Shown: positions 54,827-64,000 of the stretch, piece by piece
Numbering within the stretch: position 1 is the first letter of the stretch
Layout of the letters: the number at the start of each line of letters is the position of its first letter
Source: Acinetobacter schindleri CIP 107287
GTDB lineage: Bacteria > Pseudomonadota > Gammaproteobacteria > Pseudomonadales > Moraxellaceae
Direction of reading: 5' to 3'
DNA: 64,000 nt
Assembly (NCBI RefSeq): GCF_000368625.1
Contig: NZ_KB849576.1
Coordinates: forward strand, 496,001-560,000
The notes under the pieces: generated by a model
Database searches by the model: none
What the model was told of the DNA's origin: nothing
What the model saw: only the letters and a program-made list of their open reading frames with translations
Made by a program: the position numbers and the translations under genes

Positions 54827-56254
54827 ATGACGTCATGGGAACAAGGTGCAAACCTAGATATTACCAAATACATGCAGGATATTTTCCAGCAGCAGCGCCA
54901 GGCATGTTTGCAAGCAGCATATCCAGACTATGAGCAGCGTCAACAGCAACTTAAAACACTATATCAAATGGTGGTGGAGCATCAGCATGAGATGGCTGCT
55001 GCTATTAGTCGGGATTTCTCGAACCGGAGTCTTAACGAAACCAAGCTGTTTGAAGTGCTGACCAGTTTGAATGGACTGAAACACAGCTTGAAACATCTGA
55101 AAAAATGGATGAAGCCGAGTAAACGTCAGGTTGGTATTCTGTTTCAGCCAGCCACGGGTTATGTGATGTATCAGCCGGTAGGCGTGGTTGGTATTGTGGT
55201 GCCGTGGAATTATCCGCTTTTCCTCGCCATAGGTCCTTTGGGCCAGGCCTTGGCTGCGGGTAACCGGGTCATGCTGAAAATGAGTGAATATACCCCGGAA
55301 TTTTCCAGTCTGTTTCAACAGCTGATTGCCCGTTATTTCCCAGCTGACCAGATTGCTGTAGTTACGGGGGATGCACAAGTCGCGCAGCAATTTACTAATT
55401 TGCCATTTGATCATTTGCTCTTTACTGGCGCGACTTCAATTGCACGTCATGTGATGCATGCGGCGGCGGAGAATCTGACCCCAGTCACACTGGAGCTCGG
55501 CGGTAAGTCACCTGTTATAGTCGCGAAAGATGCTGATTTACAGGAAAGCGCACGCCGTCTGGCTTTTGGCAAAACCATGAATGCCGGGCAGACCTGTGTA
55601 GCACCAGATTATACATTTGTGCATCAGTCACAAATCCAAGCTTTTATTGAAGCTTACTTCGATGCTATTCGACAATTTTATCCAAATAGTATTTTAAGCA
55701 ATCCGGATTATACAACCATCATTAATGATCGGCAGCTTGCTCGATTACAGCGATATATTGAGGATGCTCAGGCCAAAGGTGCACAGTTGCATCAGATTGA
55801 ACATGGGGGAGATGGGCGCCGTTTGCCGCACCTGGTCCTGACCAATGTTCATGACGATATGTTGATCATGCAGAATGAAATCTTTGGCCCACTTCTACCT
55901 GTCATTGGCTATGAGCAGATGGATGAAGTAATTAACTACATCAACCAGCATGACCGGCCATTGGCACTATATTATTTTGGCTATAACAAAGCTGAGCAAC
56001 AAAAAGTATTACATGCGACACATAGCGGTGGAGTTTGTCTCAATGAAACCTTGATGACGGCAGGTATGGAGGATATGCCCTTTGGTGGGATTGGCCCATC
56101 TGGAATGGGACATTATCATGGACATGAAGGCTTTAAGACCTTTAGTCATGCCAAGTCGGTATTTAGCCGTCCAAAATTCAGTTTGATGAAGCTGATTTAT
56201 CCACCGTATGGCAGTTCGATTTTAAAATTGATTTATCGTATCTTCTTGCGTTAA
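54827..56254 (+). CDS. coniferyl-type aldehyde dehydrogenase
   Basis: A 475-residue NAD(P)-dependent aldehyde dehydrogenase without signal peptide. The oxyanion Asn is in VVPWNYPLFLAIGP, the catalytic Glu in TLELGGKSPVIV (about 220) and the catalytic Cys in NAGQTCVAPDY (about 254). The length and the C-terminus resemble coniferyl aldehyde dehydrogenases (CalB-like) and short fatty-aldehyde dehydrogenases with a hydrophobic tail (LIYPPYGSSILKLIYRIFL). The paired GMC enzyme suggests oxidation of an alcohol through its aldehyde to an acid; the substrate is unknown. Confidence 0.9.
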   Translation: MTSWEQGANLDITKYMQDIFQQQRQACLQAAYPDYEQRQQQLKTLYQMVVEHQHEMAAAISRDFSNRSLNETKLFEVLTSLNGLKHSLKHLKKWMKPSKRQVGILFQPATGYVMYQPVGVVGIVVPWNYPLFLAIGPLGQALAAGNRVMLKMSEYTPEFSSLFQQLIARYFPADQIAVVTGDAQVAQQFTNLPFDHLLFTGATSIARHVMHAAAENLTPVTLELGGKSPVIVAKDADLQESARRLAFGKTMNAGQTCVAPDYTFVHQSQIQAFIEAYFDAIRQFYPNSILSNPDYTTIINDRQLARLQRYIEDAQAKGAQLHQIEHGGDGRRLPHLVLTNVHDDMLIMQNEIFGPLLPVIGYEQMDEVINYINQHDRPLALYYFGYNKAEQQKVLHATHSGGVCLNETLMTAGMEDMPFGGIGPSGMGHYHGHEGFKTFSHAKSVFSRPKFSLMKLIYPPYGSSILKLIYRIFLR

Positions 56255-56376
56255 AGTGAGTAATGCCTAGGAAAAATTGCCTGGCATAAAGATGATCAAT
56301 CTATTTTTCTTTCTAAAATTGATTTCAGATATTCTGATCGCGATCATTCATTAATTCGAAGATAAATTCTTTTCAT

Positions 56377-56407
56377 AAAAAAGCGCTGAATTATCAGCGC
56401 TTTTTTT
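56377..56407. terminator. bidirectional terminator, ALDH / trmB
   Basis: AAAAAAGCGCTGA and TCAGCGCTTTTTTT form a stem around ATTA between convergent genes. Confidence 0.92.
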
Positions 56408-56421
56408 GGATTCCTCTTGGA

Positions 56422-57138
56422 TTAAGAGATTTTCTTAAAGATAAAGTCATTAATCTTGTGACCGGCTTCAATACCACGACGCTCGAATTTGGTTTGAGGA
56501 CGCCAGTCAGGACGAGGATAACTGTTGCCTTTACCTGCCAGGTTTTCCAAACGTGGACGCTCTTCAAGCACTTCCAGCATCCATTCAGCATACGGTTCCC
56601 AGTCAGTCGCAGCGTGGAATGTACCGCCGAGCTCTAACTTTTGTTCAACCAATGGCATGCGGTCGTGTGATACGAAACGGCGTTTGAAGTGACGTTTTTT
56701 CTGCCATGGATCAGGGAAATACAACTGCACCGTGTTGATACTGTTATCCGGCATTTCACGTAGGACTTGAATTGCATCGGCATCCAGGACACGCAAGTTG
56801 GTTAAGCCTTCCATACCTGCTTCATACACACATTGTGCGATGCCAGGTACGTGCACTTCAATACCGACAAAATTACGTTCAGGATTGGCTTTGGCCATCA
56901 ATACCAGTGAACGACCCATACCGAACCCGATTTCTACAGTCAATGGACGTTCAGGGTGCTCAAAATGCTGACGCAAATCACCCACCGGATATTCCAAAAT
57001 TAAGTGACCATATTGTTCAAGCGCAGTACGTTGAGAGGTATTTAATGGCGCTGAGCGGCGCATAAACGTCACAATTTCACGGTGCTCGCTTAAATTGTCC
57101 AGCTCCACGACTTGCTGGTCTAATTGATCGTTCGACAT
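56422..57138 (-). CDS. trmB: tRNA (guanine(46)-N7)-methyltransferase
   Basis: A 238-residue SAM-dependent methyltransferase that makes m7G46 in the variable loop of tRNAs. Family motifs are VEIGFGMGRSL (SAM binding, about residue 70), LYFPDPWQKKRHFKRR (about 143) and the C-terminal FERRG. The length matches E. coli TrmB (239). Leftward single gene with start ATG at 57136-57138. SulP lies upstream on the same strand, separated by a terminator. Confidence 0.95.
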   Translation of the reverse strand: MSNDQLDQQVVELDNLSEHREIVTFMRRSAPLNTSQRTALEQYGHLILEYPVGDLRQHFEHPERPLTVEIGFGMGRSLVLMAKANPERNFVGIEVHVPGIAQCVYEAGMEGLTNLRVLDADAIQVLREMPDNSINTVQLYFPDPWQKKRHFKRRFVSHDRMPLVEQKLELGGTFHAATDWEPYAEWMLEVLEERPRLENLAGKGNSYPRPDWRPQTKFERRGIEAGHKINDFIFKKIS

Positions 57139-57256
57139 AACTTTGGCAAATCTAAAAATTCAGAATGCGGTATTTTAAGTCCTGAGCGGAGCAAGTCAAA
57201 CTTTTCTCAGGAATTCACTACTAAAAACTGGCATTGAGCTTATTCCTCAGAAAAAT

Positions 57257-57278
57257 AAAAGGGCCAATTGGCCCTTTT
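57257..57278 (-). terminator. terminator of the SulP gene
   Basis: AAAAGGGCC-AATT-GGCCCTTTT is a 22-bp perfect palindrome with T runs both ways, just past the SulP stop. Confidence 0.85.
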
Positions 57279-57296
57279 AAATCATATGAATGATGA

Positions 57297-58742
57297 TCAG
57301 GTTTGATAACGGTCGACCAAAGTACTGCTGGCTTCATTCAGTCCAGTCACCTGAACATCAATTCCTTGGGCTTTAAATTTCTGTACGACGTTATTGAACA
57401 TATTCACAGAAGTGACATCCCAAATATGGGCATGGGTCAGATCAAGTTCAACAACTGCCAGGTTTTCCTTAAAGTCAAAGAACTGATAGAAACGGTCTGA
57501 ACTGCTAAAAAAGATCTGCCCGGAAATCACATAACGACGAGAACGTTCATCTAGCAAATGAGTATATACGTGAACCGTATTTTCCAGTTTGTTGATAAAG
57601 AACAGGGCAGACAATACCACGCCGATTAACACGCCTAATGCCAGGTTATGGGTCACCAAAACTACCAGCACAACAGTAATCATCACCACATTAAAAGCAA
57701 GCGGATGCTTGTTAAACTGCTTGATAGCACCCCACTGGAAGGTGGTAAATGACACCATGATCATAATGGCTACCAGTGCTGCCATCGGGATATAAGCCAG
57801 CCAATCTTTTAGAAATACCACTAGGCAAAGTAGGAACACGCCTGCCACAAGCGTAGACAGACGGGTACGTGCACCAGACGAGACATTGATAATCGACTGT
57901 CCAATCATGGCACAACCGGCCATTCCACCCATAAAACCGCTGACGATATTGGCCATACCCTGACCACGGCATTCCTGATGGCGGTCACTTTCAGAATCGG
58001 TGACTTCATCGACTACAGTGGTGGTCATCATGGTTTCAAGTAAACCGACAGTGGCCAAAGTCGCTGAATAAGGAAAAATAATTTGTAGTGTTTCAAAGTT
58101 CAGCGGAATTTCTGGAATCAAGAAAACTGGTAAGGTATCTGGAAAATGTCCTAAGTCACTCACGGTACGCATATCTGATCCGAGGACAAGAGCCAGACCG
58201 CTGAGGACGATAATACAGATCAGTGGAGAAGGGATGGCTTTACCAATTTTCGGAAGATAAGGAAATAAATAGATAATTGCCAAACCGATCGCAACAAACA
58301 GATAACCGGTCACATCCATTTTTTGCATTTCCGGGATTTGCGCAACAAAAATCAGAATCGCCAAGGCATTCAAGAAGCCATAGACCACTGATTGCGAAAC
58401 AAAGCGCATCAATTTGGCAACTTTAAATGAACCGGCAATTACCTGAATAATCCCGGTTAATATAGTGGCAGCCAGTAAGTATTGCAGACCATGCTCCTTG
58501 ACCAAAGTAATCATGAGGAGCGCCATCGCACCAGTTGCTGCCGAGATCATTGCTGGGCGACCACCGAAGAAGGCAATAGATACCGCGATACAGAAAGATG
58601 CGTACAGACCGACTTGAGGATCGACGCCAGCAATGGCAGAAAACGCAATCGATTCTGGAATGAGGGCTAATCCGACCACCAGGCCAGCCAGAACATCAGT
58701 GCGGATATTGGAAAACCATTCTTCTTTTTTCAGACTTATCAC
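57297..58742 (-). CDS. SulP family inorganic anion transporter
   Basis: A 481-residue SLC26/SulP transporter with 12-14 membrane segments and a short C-terminal STAS domain (about 400-481, with [16 protein letters not shown]). Signature residues near the N-terminus ([31 protein letters not shown]) are clear. Members carry sulphate, bicarbonate or dicarboxylates; DauA-like and BicA-like relatives exist, so the substrate is not assigned. The start is a GTG (58740-58742) with weak SD. A gamma-carbonic anhydrase is present in the window but far away, so no functional link is claimed. Confidence 0.88.
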   Translation of the reverse strand: MISLKKEEWFSNIRTDVLAGLVVGLALIPESIAFSAIAGVDPQVGLYASFCIAVSIAFFGGRPAMISAATGAMALLMITLVKEHGLQYLLAATILTGIIQVIAGSFKVAKLMRFVSQSVVYGFLNALAILIFVAQIPEMQKMDVTGYLFVAIGLAIIYLFPYLPKIGKAIPSPLICIIVLSGLALVLGSDMRTVSDLGHFPDTLPVFLIPEIPLNFETLQIIFPYSATLATVGLLETMMTTTVVDEVTDSESDRHQECRGQGMANIVSGFMGGMAGCAMIGQSIINVSSGARTRLSTLVAGVFLLCLVVFLKDWLAYIPMAALVAIMIMVSFTTFQWGAIKQFNKHPLAFNVVMITVVLVVLVTHNLALGVLIGVVLSALFFINKLENTVHVYTHLLDERSRRYVISGQIFFSSSDRFYQFFDFKENLAVVELDLTHAHIWDVTSVNMFNNVVQKFKAQGIDVQVTGLNEASSTLVDRYQT

Positions 58743-58960
58743 AGAATTTCATCATTTCACTTTTAACCCCGCGTATCTTAATCGTCCTGGTATAAAAATC
58801 CACACAAGAATGACTTGAAAATGTCTGGAATATACTCAATATTGAAGAAGTAAATGTCTTTTGGCGGCAGTTACGCTTTTTTGCAATTTACAGGTTTGAT
58901 CACTTGAAAGTTTGTTAGAAGCGATTTAAAACATTGAGAAGTAGATAACAAGGATCAGAA

Positions 58961-59572
58961 ATGAAGCTTTACTATGCACCTGGTGCATGCTCGTTGGCAG
59001 CACATATTATTTTAAATGAAATTAATGTTGATTTTGATTTGGAACGTGTTGATTTAAAAACACATAAAACTGAGAAAGGCACAGATTATTACGAGATCAA
59101 TCCAAAAGGCTATGTTCCAGCACTGGAAATTAACCCGGGCCTGATTCTGACTGAGAACGTTGCGATTCTTCCATTTCTGGCACAACACGATCCAAAACAA
59201 GATTTAATTCCTCCATCAGGTATGGGACGTGCCAAAGTCCTGGAATGGTTAGGTTACCTAAACTCAGAATTACATGATGCTTATGCGGTATTCTTTGGTG
59301 CGCCAATGGATGAGGAAGCCAAGAAAAAGGCGTATGCAGAAATTGACCGCTTATTAAGTTACATTGATAAAGCCATTGGTGGATCAGACAATGATTACCT
59401 GGTGGATGATAACTTTGGACCAGCAGATGCTTATCTGTTTGTACTTACTAACTGGTCAAATCATATCGAACACGATTTGACACCTTATAAAAATATCATT
59501 CACATTCGTAATAAAGTCGCAGAGCGTCAGTCAGTACAGATTGCTATGCGTGATGAAGGATTAATTCCTTAA
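58961..59572 (+). CDS. glutathione S-transferase
   Basis: A 203-residue GST. The thioredoxin-like N-terminal domain (1-80) starts MKLYYAPGACSLAAHIILNE, where Ser/Cys near residue 10-11 is the catalytic position of beta-class bacterial GSTs; NPKGYVPALEI holds the cis-proline. The helical C-terminal domain includes ADAYLFVLTNWS. It conjugates or reduces electrophiles with glutathione; the natural substrate is unknown. Its SD is AAGGA. It ends with a terminator shared with thiG. Confidence 0.92.
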   Translation: MKLYYAPGACSLAAHIILNEINVDFDLERVDLKTHKTEKGTDYYEINPKGYVPALEINPGLILTENVAILPFLAQHDPKQDLIPPSGMGRAKVLEWLGYLNSELHDAYAVFFGAPMDEEAKKKAYAEIDRLLSYIDKAIGGSDNDYLVDDNFGPADAYLFVLTNWSNHIEHDLTPYKNIIHIRNKVAERQSVQIAMRDEGLIP

Positions 59573-59591
59573 TACATCGTAGCAAATCAAT

Positions 59592-59617
59592 AAAGGACTC
59601 GATTGAGTCCTTTATTT
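59592..59617. terminator. terminator of the GST gene
   Basis: AAAGGACTC and GAGTCCTTT form a perfect stem around GATT, then ATTTTT. Confidence 0.88.
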
Positions 59618-59644
59618 TTGCACTTAATTTTCTTATCAACGAGT

Positions 59645-60427
59645 TTATTTAAAGAAATAACCTGTCTCAGGCGAGCTGGCATTCGCCATACGCTTATGTG
59701 GCATGCGACCCGCTAAGAATGCTTCACGACCAGCTTCTACTGCTTTACGCATAGCAGATGCCATTAAGACTGGATTCTGTGCTGCTGCAATGGCTGTATT
59801 CATCAACACGCCATCACAACCGAGTTCCATCGCAATTGCTGCATCACTGGCTGTGCCGACACCAGCATCGACCAGTACAGGCACTTTGGCATTTTCCTTA
59901 ATGATAGAAATGGTATGAGGATTCAGAATTCCCAGACCTGAGCCGATCAAACTTCCCAAAGGCATGATCGCAACACAACCCATGCTTTCCAGTTCCTGCG
60001 CCACGATTGGATCATCTGATGTATACACCATAATTTCAAAACCATCATCAATCAGGGTGCGTGCTGCTTTTAAAGTTTCAGTGATATTTGGATATAAGGT
60101 TTTTTCGTCACCCAGAACTTCCAGTTTTACCAAGTTATGACCATCCAGCAGCTCACGTGCCAGCATACAGGTGCGTATAGCACTGTTAGCATCAAAACAG
60201 CCAGCGGTGTTTGGCAGAATGGTATATTTTTCGGGTGGAATCACGGATAGCAGATTTGGCTGGTCAGGATGCTGGCCGATATTCACGCGACGGATTGCAA
60301 CCGTAACAATTTCAGCACCACTCGCCTGAATCGCCTGATCTGTTTCCTGTAAGTCTTTATATTTTCCTGTACCAACCAACAGACGTGACTGGAACTGGCG
60401 TGAGCCAATTTGAAGTAAATCTTGCAT
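59645..60427 (-). CDS. thiG: thiazole synthase ThiG
   Basis: A 260-residue TIM-barrel enzyme that builds the thiazole phosphate of thiamine from deoxyxylulose phosphate, dehydroglycine and sulphur carried by ThiS-thiocarboxylate. The Schiff-base lysine lies in [10 protein letters not shown] (about residue 98), and [30 protein letters not shown] is the phosphate-binding part. thiS is 14 bases upstream. No TPP riboswitch was recognised upstream of the unit. Confidence 0.96.
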   Translation of the reverse strand: MQDLLQIGSRQFQSRLLVGTGKYKDLQETDQAIQASGAEIVTVAIRRVNIGQHPDQPNLLSVIPPEKYTILPNTAGCFDANSAIRTCMLARELLDGHNLVKLEVLGDEKTLYPNITETLKAARTLIDDGFEIMVYTSDDPIVAQELESMGCVAIMPLGSLIGSGLGILNPHTISIIKENAKVPVLVDAGVGTASDAAIAMELGCDGVLMNTAIAAAQNPVLMASAMRKAVEAGREAFLAGRMPHKRMANASSPETGYFFK

Positions 60428-60441
60428 AGTATTTCCGAACC

Positions 60442-60639
60442 TTAGCCGCCACCGACAGCGTGAATAATTTCGATTTTGTCTGCCTCACAGATTGGCGTTG
60501 CTGCCAGTCTACTTTTGGGAACGATCATTTCATTGACTTCAACGGCATAGCGCTTACCTTCAAGCGCAAGGTGCTGAACCAGTTCCATTAAGGTGGTGCA
60601 GTCAGTCTGTTGTTGTTCGCCATTGATATAGATGTTCAT
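60442..60639 (-). CDS. thiS: sulphur carrier protein ThiS
   Basis: A 65-residue beta-grasp protein ending in the required Gly-Gly (AVGGG). Its C-terminal glycine is adenylated and thiocarboxylated to give sulphur to ThiG. It starts [14 protein letters not shown]. It lies directly before thiG and after the DUF423 gene in a leftward unit. Confidence 0.95.
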   Translation of the reverse strand: MNIYINGEQQQTDCTTLMELVQHLALEGKRYAVEVNEMIVPKSRLAATPICEADKIEIIHAVGGG

Positions 60640-60667
60640 TTTGGCACCCTCTGAATGTGATCAGTTC

Positions 60668-61033
60668 TTACTTGATGTATTTAAATGCATTCCAGGCCAG
60701 GGTCAGCCAGCCTGCAATCATCAGTGCGCCTCCGATCGGGGTAATTGCACCCAAACCACGCGGTAAACCAAGTGCCATAATATAAAGTGAACCACTGAAC
60801 AGTAAAATGCCCAATTGAATCAAAATAAAACTTGGTTTAATCGGCAATTGTGGAATCACTTTTGCCAGAATGCCTAACAGCAACAAGCCGAGCGCATGAT
60901 AGAAAAAGTAATCGGTTGCAGTCTGCCACCAGCCAAGCTGTGCTTCAGTTGCACGTGCTTTCAAGCCATGCGCACCAAAAGCACCCAGCATTACTGCAAG
61001 GGCCAGATTAATCGCTGAAATTGCAATCCACAT
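60668..61033 (-). CDS. DUF423 family membrane protein
   Basis: A 121-residue protein with four membrane helices. The family start MWIAISAINLALAVMLGAFGAHGLK is present; I chose the ATG at 61033 because the sequence before it (14 extra residues from 61075) is not membrane-like and AGGAAG lies upstream. DUF423 proteins (YgdD) have no established function. It is 28 bases before thiS, so it may be co-transcribed with thiamine genes by chance rather than function. Confidence 0.87.
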   Translation of the reverse strand: MWIAISAINLALAVMLGAFGAHGLKARATEAQLGWWQTATDYFFYHALGLLLLGILAKVIPQLPIKPSFILIQLGILLFSGSLYIMALGLPRGLGAITPIGGALMIAGWLTLAWNAFKYIK

Positions 61034-61108
61034 CTGAACTGATCTTCCTGTAAATTTTGCGCTTAACCTTAGCATAAAAGTACGGGCTGAAACACCGTAT
61101 TAAAAGAC

Positions 61109-61135
61109 AAAAAAGCCTTCACATCTGAAGGCTTT
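61109..61135 (-). terminator. terminator of rpoH
   Basis: GCCTTCA (61115-61121) pairs with TGAAGGC (61126-61132); read leftward, the stem is followed by six T. Confidence 0.88.
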
Positions 61136-61151
61136 ATACAGGACATGAAAT

Positions 61152-62021
61152 CTAGTTGGAAGACATCGCAACTTTAATTTTTTCCATGGCATTCTTTTCC
61201 AGCTGACGAATACGTTCGGCAGAAACGTTATATTCTGCGGCAAGCTCATGCAGGGTAGATTTTTCATCATCCAGCCAGCGACGCTGCAAGATGTTACGTG
61301 AACGGTCATCTAGTTGTTCCATGGCATCGTGCAGGGCGGCTGTACTTTGTTCTTCATAGTCTTCATTTTCAATCAGACGTGCCGGATCATAACGGTTATC
61401 TTCCAGATACAGCGCTGGAGCGACATGACCTGAACCTTCATCGTCATCATCACCTGAAGCTTCAAATGCTGCATCATAGGCAGTCAGTCGCCCTTCCATT
61501 TCCAGAACCTGTTCGGGGGTCACATTCAGGTCATTGGCAATTGATCGAGCCTCATCTAATGTCAACTTTTTAGATGACTTTTTCAGACTACGCAGGTTAA
61601 AGAACAGTTTGCGCTGAGCTTTAGTTGTCGCAATTTTGACAATACGCCAGTTACGGATTACATATTCGTGGATTTCAGCCTTAATCCAGTGCACGGCAAA
61701 GGAAACAAGACGAACACCCATATTCGGGTCAAAGCGTTTAACCGCTTTCATTAAGCCAAGGTTACCTTCCTGAATCAGGTCACCTTGAGGCAGGCCATAA
61801 CCTGCATAACTACGTGCAATATGGACTACAAAACGCAGGTGAGACATCACCAGCATTTTTGCTGCATCCAGATCTTGGTCATAGAAATATCGGTCTGCCA
61901 ACTCTTTTTCTTGTTCGGCAGTTAAAATAGGAATCTGATTGACAGTACTAATATAAGCACCGAGATTGACACCTGGCGCCGATAATGACAGGGGCATCAA
62001 TTGATTGCTGCTGTCACTCAT
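61152..62021 (-). CDS. rpoH: RNA polymerase sigma-32 (heat shock)
   Basis: A 289-residue sigma factor. Region 2 includes [39 protein letters not shown]; the RpoH box ([11 protein letters not shown]) is present near residue 130, and region 4 ends with a helix-turn-helix ([27 protein letters not shown]). It directs heat-shock genes, including presumably clpB in this window. The ATG at 62021 has AGGAG upstream; a start at 62090 would add 23 residues outside the family. Confidence 0.96.
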   Translation of the reverse strand: MSDSSNQLMPLSLSAPGVNLGAYISTVNQIPILTAEQEKELADRYFYDQDLDAAKMLVMSHLRFVVHIARSYAGYGLPQGDLIQEGNLGLMKAVKRFDPNMGVRLVSFAVHWIKAEIHEYVIRNWRIVKIATTKAQRKLFFNLRSLKKSSKKLTLDEARSIANDLNVTPEQVLEMEGRLTAYDAAFEASGDDDDEGSGHVAPALYLEDNRYDPARLIENEDYEEQSTAALHDAMEQLDDRSRNILQRRWLDDEKSTLHELAAEYNVSAERIRQLEKNAMEKIKVAMSSN

Positions 62022-62162
62022 GTGTTCTCCTTGAGGAATAACGGGATCATTCCCAAATCTAAGATTTATGTTAATCCAATCTCCAGTCAAATGATGGATA
62101 TTTGGGTAGAGATATGTAAACTTTTATACGAATGTGGAGATAAATAGTTTAATTGAAAATTT

Positions 62163-62411
62163 TTAAGATTCAATTATGTAGTGAAACTCCACGTCAGAAA
62201 TTTGTTGCATATCATACTTCAGCTGATTTAACTCACAGTAACGCGAAACATCAATCTGGCTGTGTGGATCTGATGATTTCAGCAGAAAGGTTTCGCCGGG
62301 ATGGCTTTTCAGGGCACGCTTTAACATCAATAACGGCATAGGGCATGGTTTACCTATGGCATCGACGGTGCGAATCTGATCTGCGTTGTCAATCATTTCC
62401 GTAATATTCAT
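62163..62411 (-). CDS. tusA: sulphurtransferase TusA family protein
   Basis: An 82-residue sulphur-relay protein. The catalytic cysteine is in DAIGKPCPMPLLMLKRAL (Cys about 24 with the CPxP motif). TusA passes persulphide sulphur to the TusBCD-MnmA route for tRNA 2-thiouridine. The start ATG is at 62409-62411. Single gene, leftward. Confidence 0.9.
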   Translation of the reverse strand: MNITEMIDNADQIRTVDAIGKPCPMPLLMLKRALKSHPGETFLLKSSDPHSQIDVSRYCELNQLKYDMQQISDVEFHYIIES

Positions 62412-62779
62412 TCGACTTTAAAAGGGGTCTAAATATTAGCAAATAGGATGCCAAATCCCAACTTTTTTAAAAAAATATAAACGAAATAATAATTAAAAAA
62501 ACCTTATGCAAATTTCTGAAAAAAATAGCGAAATCAATTAGAACAAACCTAAAAAAAGGCTATTAATTGTTATAAACCCATGTTAAGCTCGATGAGTTAG
62601 TGGGATTTTAGATAAACAAATTGATTGTTTTTCGTCCTGCAAATAAATGGATGTAACCGGGATTTTGTTAATAGTTTTACAGAATGATTACAAGCTTAAA
62701 AATAATATTTTCAAACTTGTTTGCTCTGCTGTTTGCAACACCGGGTGGTCCTTCTTTTCGGTACAATGAGGATTAACTT
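62412..62779. other. intergenic region with the cold-shock gene leader
   Basis: About 370 bases, divergent tusA/csp, AT-rich. Long untranslated leaders are usual for csp genes. TACAAT (62762-62767) lies too close to the start to be a normal -10. No other gene is seen. Confidence 0.45.
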
Positions 62780-62995
62780 ATGACAGTTGCTCGCGAACAA
62801 GGCGTAGTTAAGTGGTTTAACGATACTAAAGGCTTCGGCTTTATTCAACGCAATGGTGGTGATGACGTATTCGTTCATTTCCGTGCAATCCAAGGTGACG
62901 GTCACCGTTCACTTCGTGATGGCCAACGTGTTGAATTCAGTGTTGTAAAAGGCCAAAAAGGCTTCCAGGCTGAAGAAGTTCAACCATTAGACTAA
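62780..62995 (+). CDS. cold-shock domain protein
   Basis: A 71-residue CspA-family protein. The RNP1 and RNP2 motifs are KGFGFIQ and VFVHF, within a single OB fold. Members melt RNA structure and bind single-stranded nucleic acid. It starts [15 protein letters not shown], with GAGGAT upstream. The gene is monocistronic and ends at a strong terminator. The helicase gene follows after 98 bases. Confidence 0.95.
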   Translation: MTVAREQGVVKWFNDTKGFGFIQRNGGDDVFVHFRAIQGDGHRSLRDGQRVEFSVVKGQKGFQAEEVQPLD

Positions 62996-63013
62996 TCTTC
63001 GGATTAAGCTAAT

Positions 63014-63045
63014 AAAACGCCCCAATATAAATTGGGGCGTTTTTT
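63014..63045 (+). terminator. terminator of the cold-shock gene
   Basis: AAAACGCCCCAAT (63014-63026) pairs with ATTGGGGCGTTTT around ATAA, with a T run. Confidence 0.93.
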
Positions 63046-63093
63046 GTTTATACTGTCTGTATCTTAGTGATTATCTATTTAGAGCACCGCTTT

Positions 63094-64000
63094 ATGTCAT
63101 CTGGTTTTGAAACCTTAAATTTACATCCTAATCTAAAACAAGCGATTGATGCTTTAGGCTTTTCTTCTATGACGCCTATTCAGGAGAAGGTTTTAAAATT
63201 CACATTGGCAGGTCACGATGCAATTGGTCGTGCGCAAACGGGTACGGGCAAAACAGCGGCCTTCCTGGTGAGTATCATCAATGATCTATTGAATAATCCT
63301 GTTCAGGAACAGCGTTATCGTGGTGAGCCACGTGCACTGATTCTGGCACCGACTCGTGAACTTGCACTACAAATCGAAAGTGATGCGCATGAGCTGAACA
63401 AGTTTACTGATCTGAGTGTCGTGACGCTGCTTGGTGGTGTGGATTTTGACAAGCAAAAAGCACAGCTCGATAAGGCACCTGTGGACATCATGGTTGCTAC
63501 TCCAGGTCGCTTGATTGACTTTGTTGAACAAAAAGAAGTTTGGTTAGATCAGATTGAATTCCTGGTGATTGATGAAGCAGACCGCCTGCTGGATATGGGC
63601 TTTATCCCTTCAGTGAAACGTATCGTACGTTTCTCGCCACGTAAGGAACAGCGCCAAACTCTGATGTTCTCGGCAACTTTTAGCTATGACGTATTGAATC
63701 TGGCACAACAGTGGTTATTTGAACCCGTAACGGTTGAAATTGAGCCAGAAAAGAAAACCAATGCGGACGTTGAACAACGTGTATATATGGTTGCCAAGGC
63801 AGATAAATATAAACTGCTACAAGACATTTTGCGTGATGAACCGATTGAGAAGGTCATGATTTTTGCCAACCGTCGTGATCAGGTGCGTAAACTCTATGAT
63901 CATCTGAAACGTGACAACTATAAAGTGGTGATGCTTTCTGGTGAAATTGCCCAAGACAAGCGCTTAAAAATGCTGGACCAGTTTAAAAATGGAAAACACA
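63094..64000 (+). CDS. rhlB: DEAD-box RNA helicase RhlB-like (partial, runs off window)
   Basis: An open frame from ATG 63094 to the window end, at least 302 codons, with no stop. Helicase motifs in order: MTPIQ (Q motif), AQTGTGKT (I), PTRELA (Ia), TPGRL (Ib), DEAD (II), SAT (III) and MIFANR (IV). The N-terminus FETLNLHPNLKQAI and the RYRGEPRALILAPTREL block are like RhlB, which works with RNase E in mRNA decay in enterics; RhlE-like is the alternative. It lies just after a cold-shock gene, so it may be used at low temperature. The C-terminus is not in view. Confidence 0.9.
   Translation, partial: MSSGFETLNLHPNLKQAIDALGFSSMTPIQEKVLKFTLAGHDAIGRAQTGTGKTAAFLVSIINDLLNNPVQEQRYRGEPRALILAPTRELALQIESDAHELNKFTDLSVVTLLGGVDFDKQKAQLDKAPVDIMVATPGRLIDFVEQKEVWLDQIEFLVIDEADRLLDMGFIPSVKRIVRFSPRKEQRQTLMFSATFSYDVLNLAQQWLFEPVTVEIEPEKKTNADVEQRVYMVAKADKYKLLQDILRDEPIEKVMIFANRRDQVRKLYDHLKRDNYKVVMLSGEIAQDKRLKMLDQFKNGKH

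Noticed and set aside
57297..58742. Functional link between the SulP transporter and the gamma-carbonic anhydrase (bicarbonate uptake)
   Set aside because: The genes are 57 kb apart within the window, so proximity offers no support.
60640..60700. TPP riboswitch before thiS
   Set aside because: The gap to the DUF423 gene is only 28 bases and no CUGAGA-type core was seen.
1..64000. CRISPR arrays, insertion sequences, prophage, rRNA genes and additional tRNAs
   Set aside because: I looked for regularly spaced repeats, transposase motifs with terminal repeats, phage structural genes and rRNA or tRNA signatures. Only the one tRNA-Val was found.

Overview
The window looks like chromosomal core sequence from a gamma-proteobacterium of the Moraxellaceae, most likely Acinetobacter. 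This is inferred from gene content, not from a search. The pointers are a monomeric isocitrate dehydrogenase, a pyrB gene followed by a metal-ligand-less dihydroorotase (pyrC'), a FimX-type c-di-GMP protein, an AT-leaning base composition and very AT-rich intergenic stretches. I found no insertion sequence, prophage, integron, CRISPR array or recognisable defence system. Most genes are intact housekeeping genes. One, a GMC oxidoreductase, is clearly frameshifted.

Layout. 1-7.6 kb: gamma-carbonic anhydrase, a D,D-carboxypeptidase, two paralogous secreted two-cysteine proteins, surE, a degenerate NlpD-like lipoprotein, a LysR regulator, argD and the CGFS glutaredoxin. 7.7-14.7 kb: a Lon-family protease, an AmpG-like permease carrying a large soluble insertion, gloA, a bile-acid/sodium symporter-like protein and rpmE. 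14.7-23.2 kb: a leftward unit epmB > PilZ-like protein > FimX-like protein, divergent from efp, then cstA and its small YbdD/YjiX partner. 23.7-27.6 kb: a MoxR / DUF58 / TgpA-transglutaminase operon, then tRNA-Val(GAC).

28.4-40 kb: maeA, an ABC exporter operon (adaptor, permease, ATPase), a small acidic protein, a YitT-type membrane protein, monomeric icd, a PPP-type phosphatase, and an OsmC protein divergent from crp. 41-50.5 kb: an aldo/keto reductase, clpB behind a convincing heat-shock (sigma-32) promoter, rlmKL, a small unknown gene behind a perfect 17-bp hairpin, and pyrB-pyrC'. 50.6-64 kb: an OmpA-domain inner-membrane protein, a DUF2520 protein, the broken GMC oxidoreductase with an aldehyde dehydrogenase, trmB, a SulP transporter, a glutathione S-transferase, a leftward DUF423-thiS-thiG unit, rpoH, tusA, a cold-shock protein, and the start of an rhlB-like helicase that runs off the window end.

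How the genes work together. Translation and RNA maintenance are prominent (efp with its lysylation enzyme epmB, rpmE, rlmKL, trmB, the cold-shock protein, rhlB). Protein quality control is represented by clpB, the Lon-like protease and rpoH, the sigma factor that would read the clpB promoter. Envelope biology includes the carboxypeptidase, AmpG, the NlpD-like protein, the OmpA protein and the ABC exporter. The most distinctive observations are the FimX/PilZ pair co-transcribed with epmB, the AmpG insertion, the NlpD-like protein with no zinc ligands, the frameshifted GMC gene, and several strong inverted repeats (14706-14764, 38355-38390, 45093-45165, 47571-47614) not explained by the genes. 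I did not find a clear-cut new multi-gene system.
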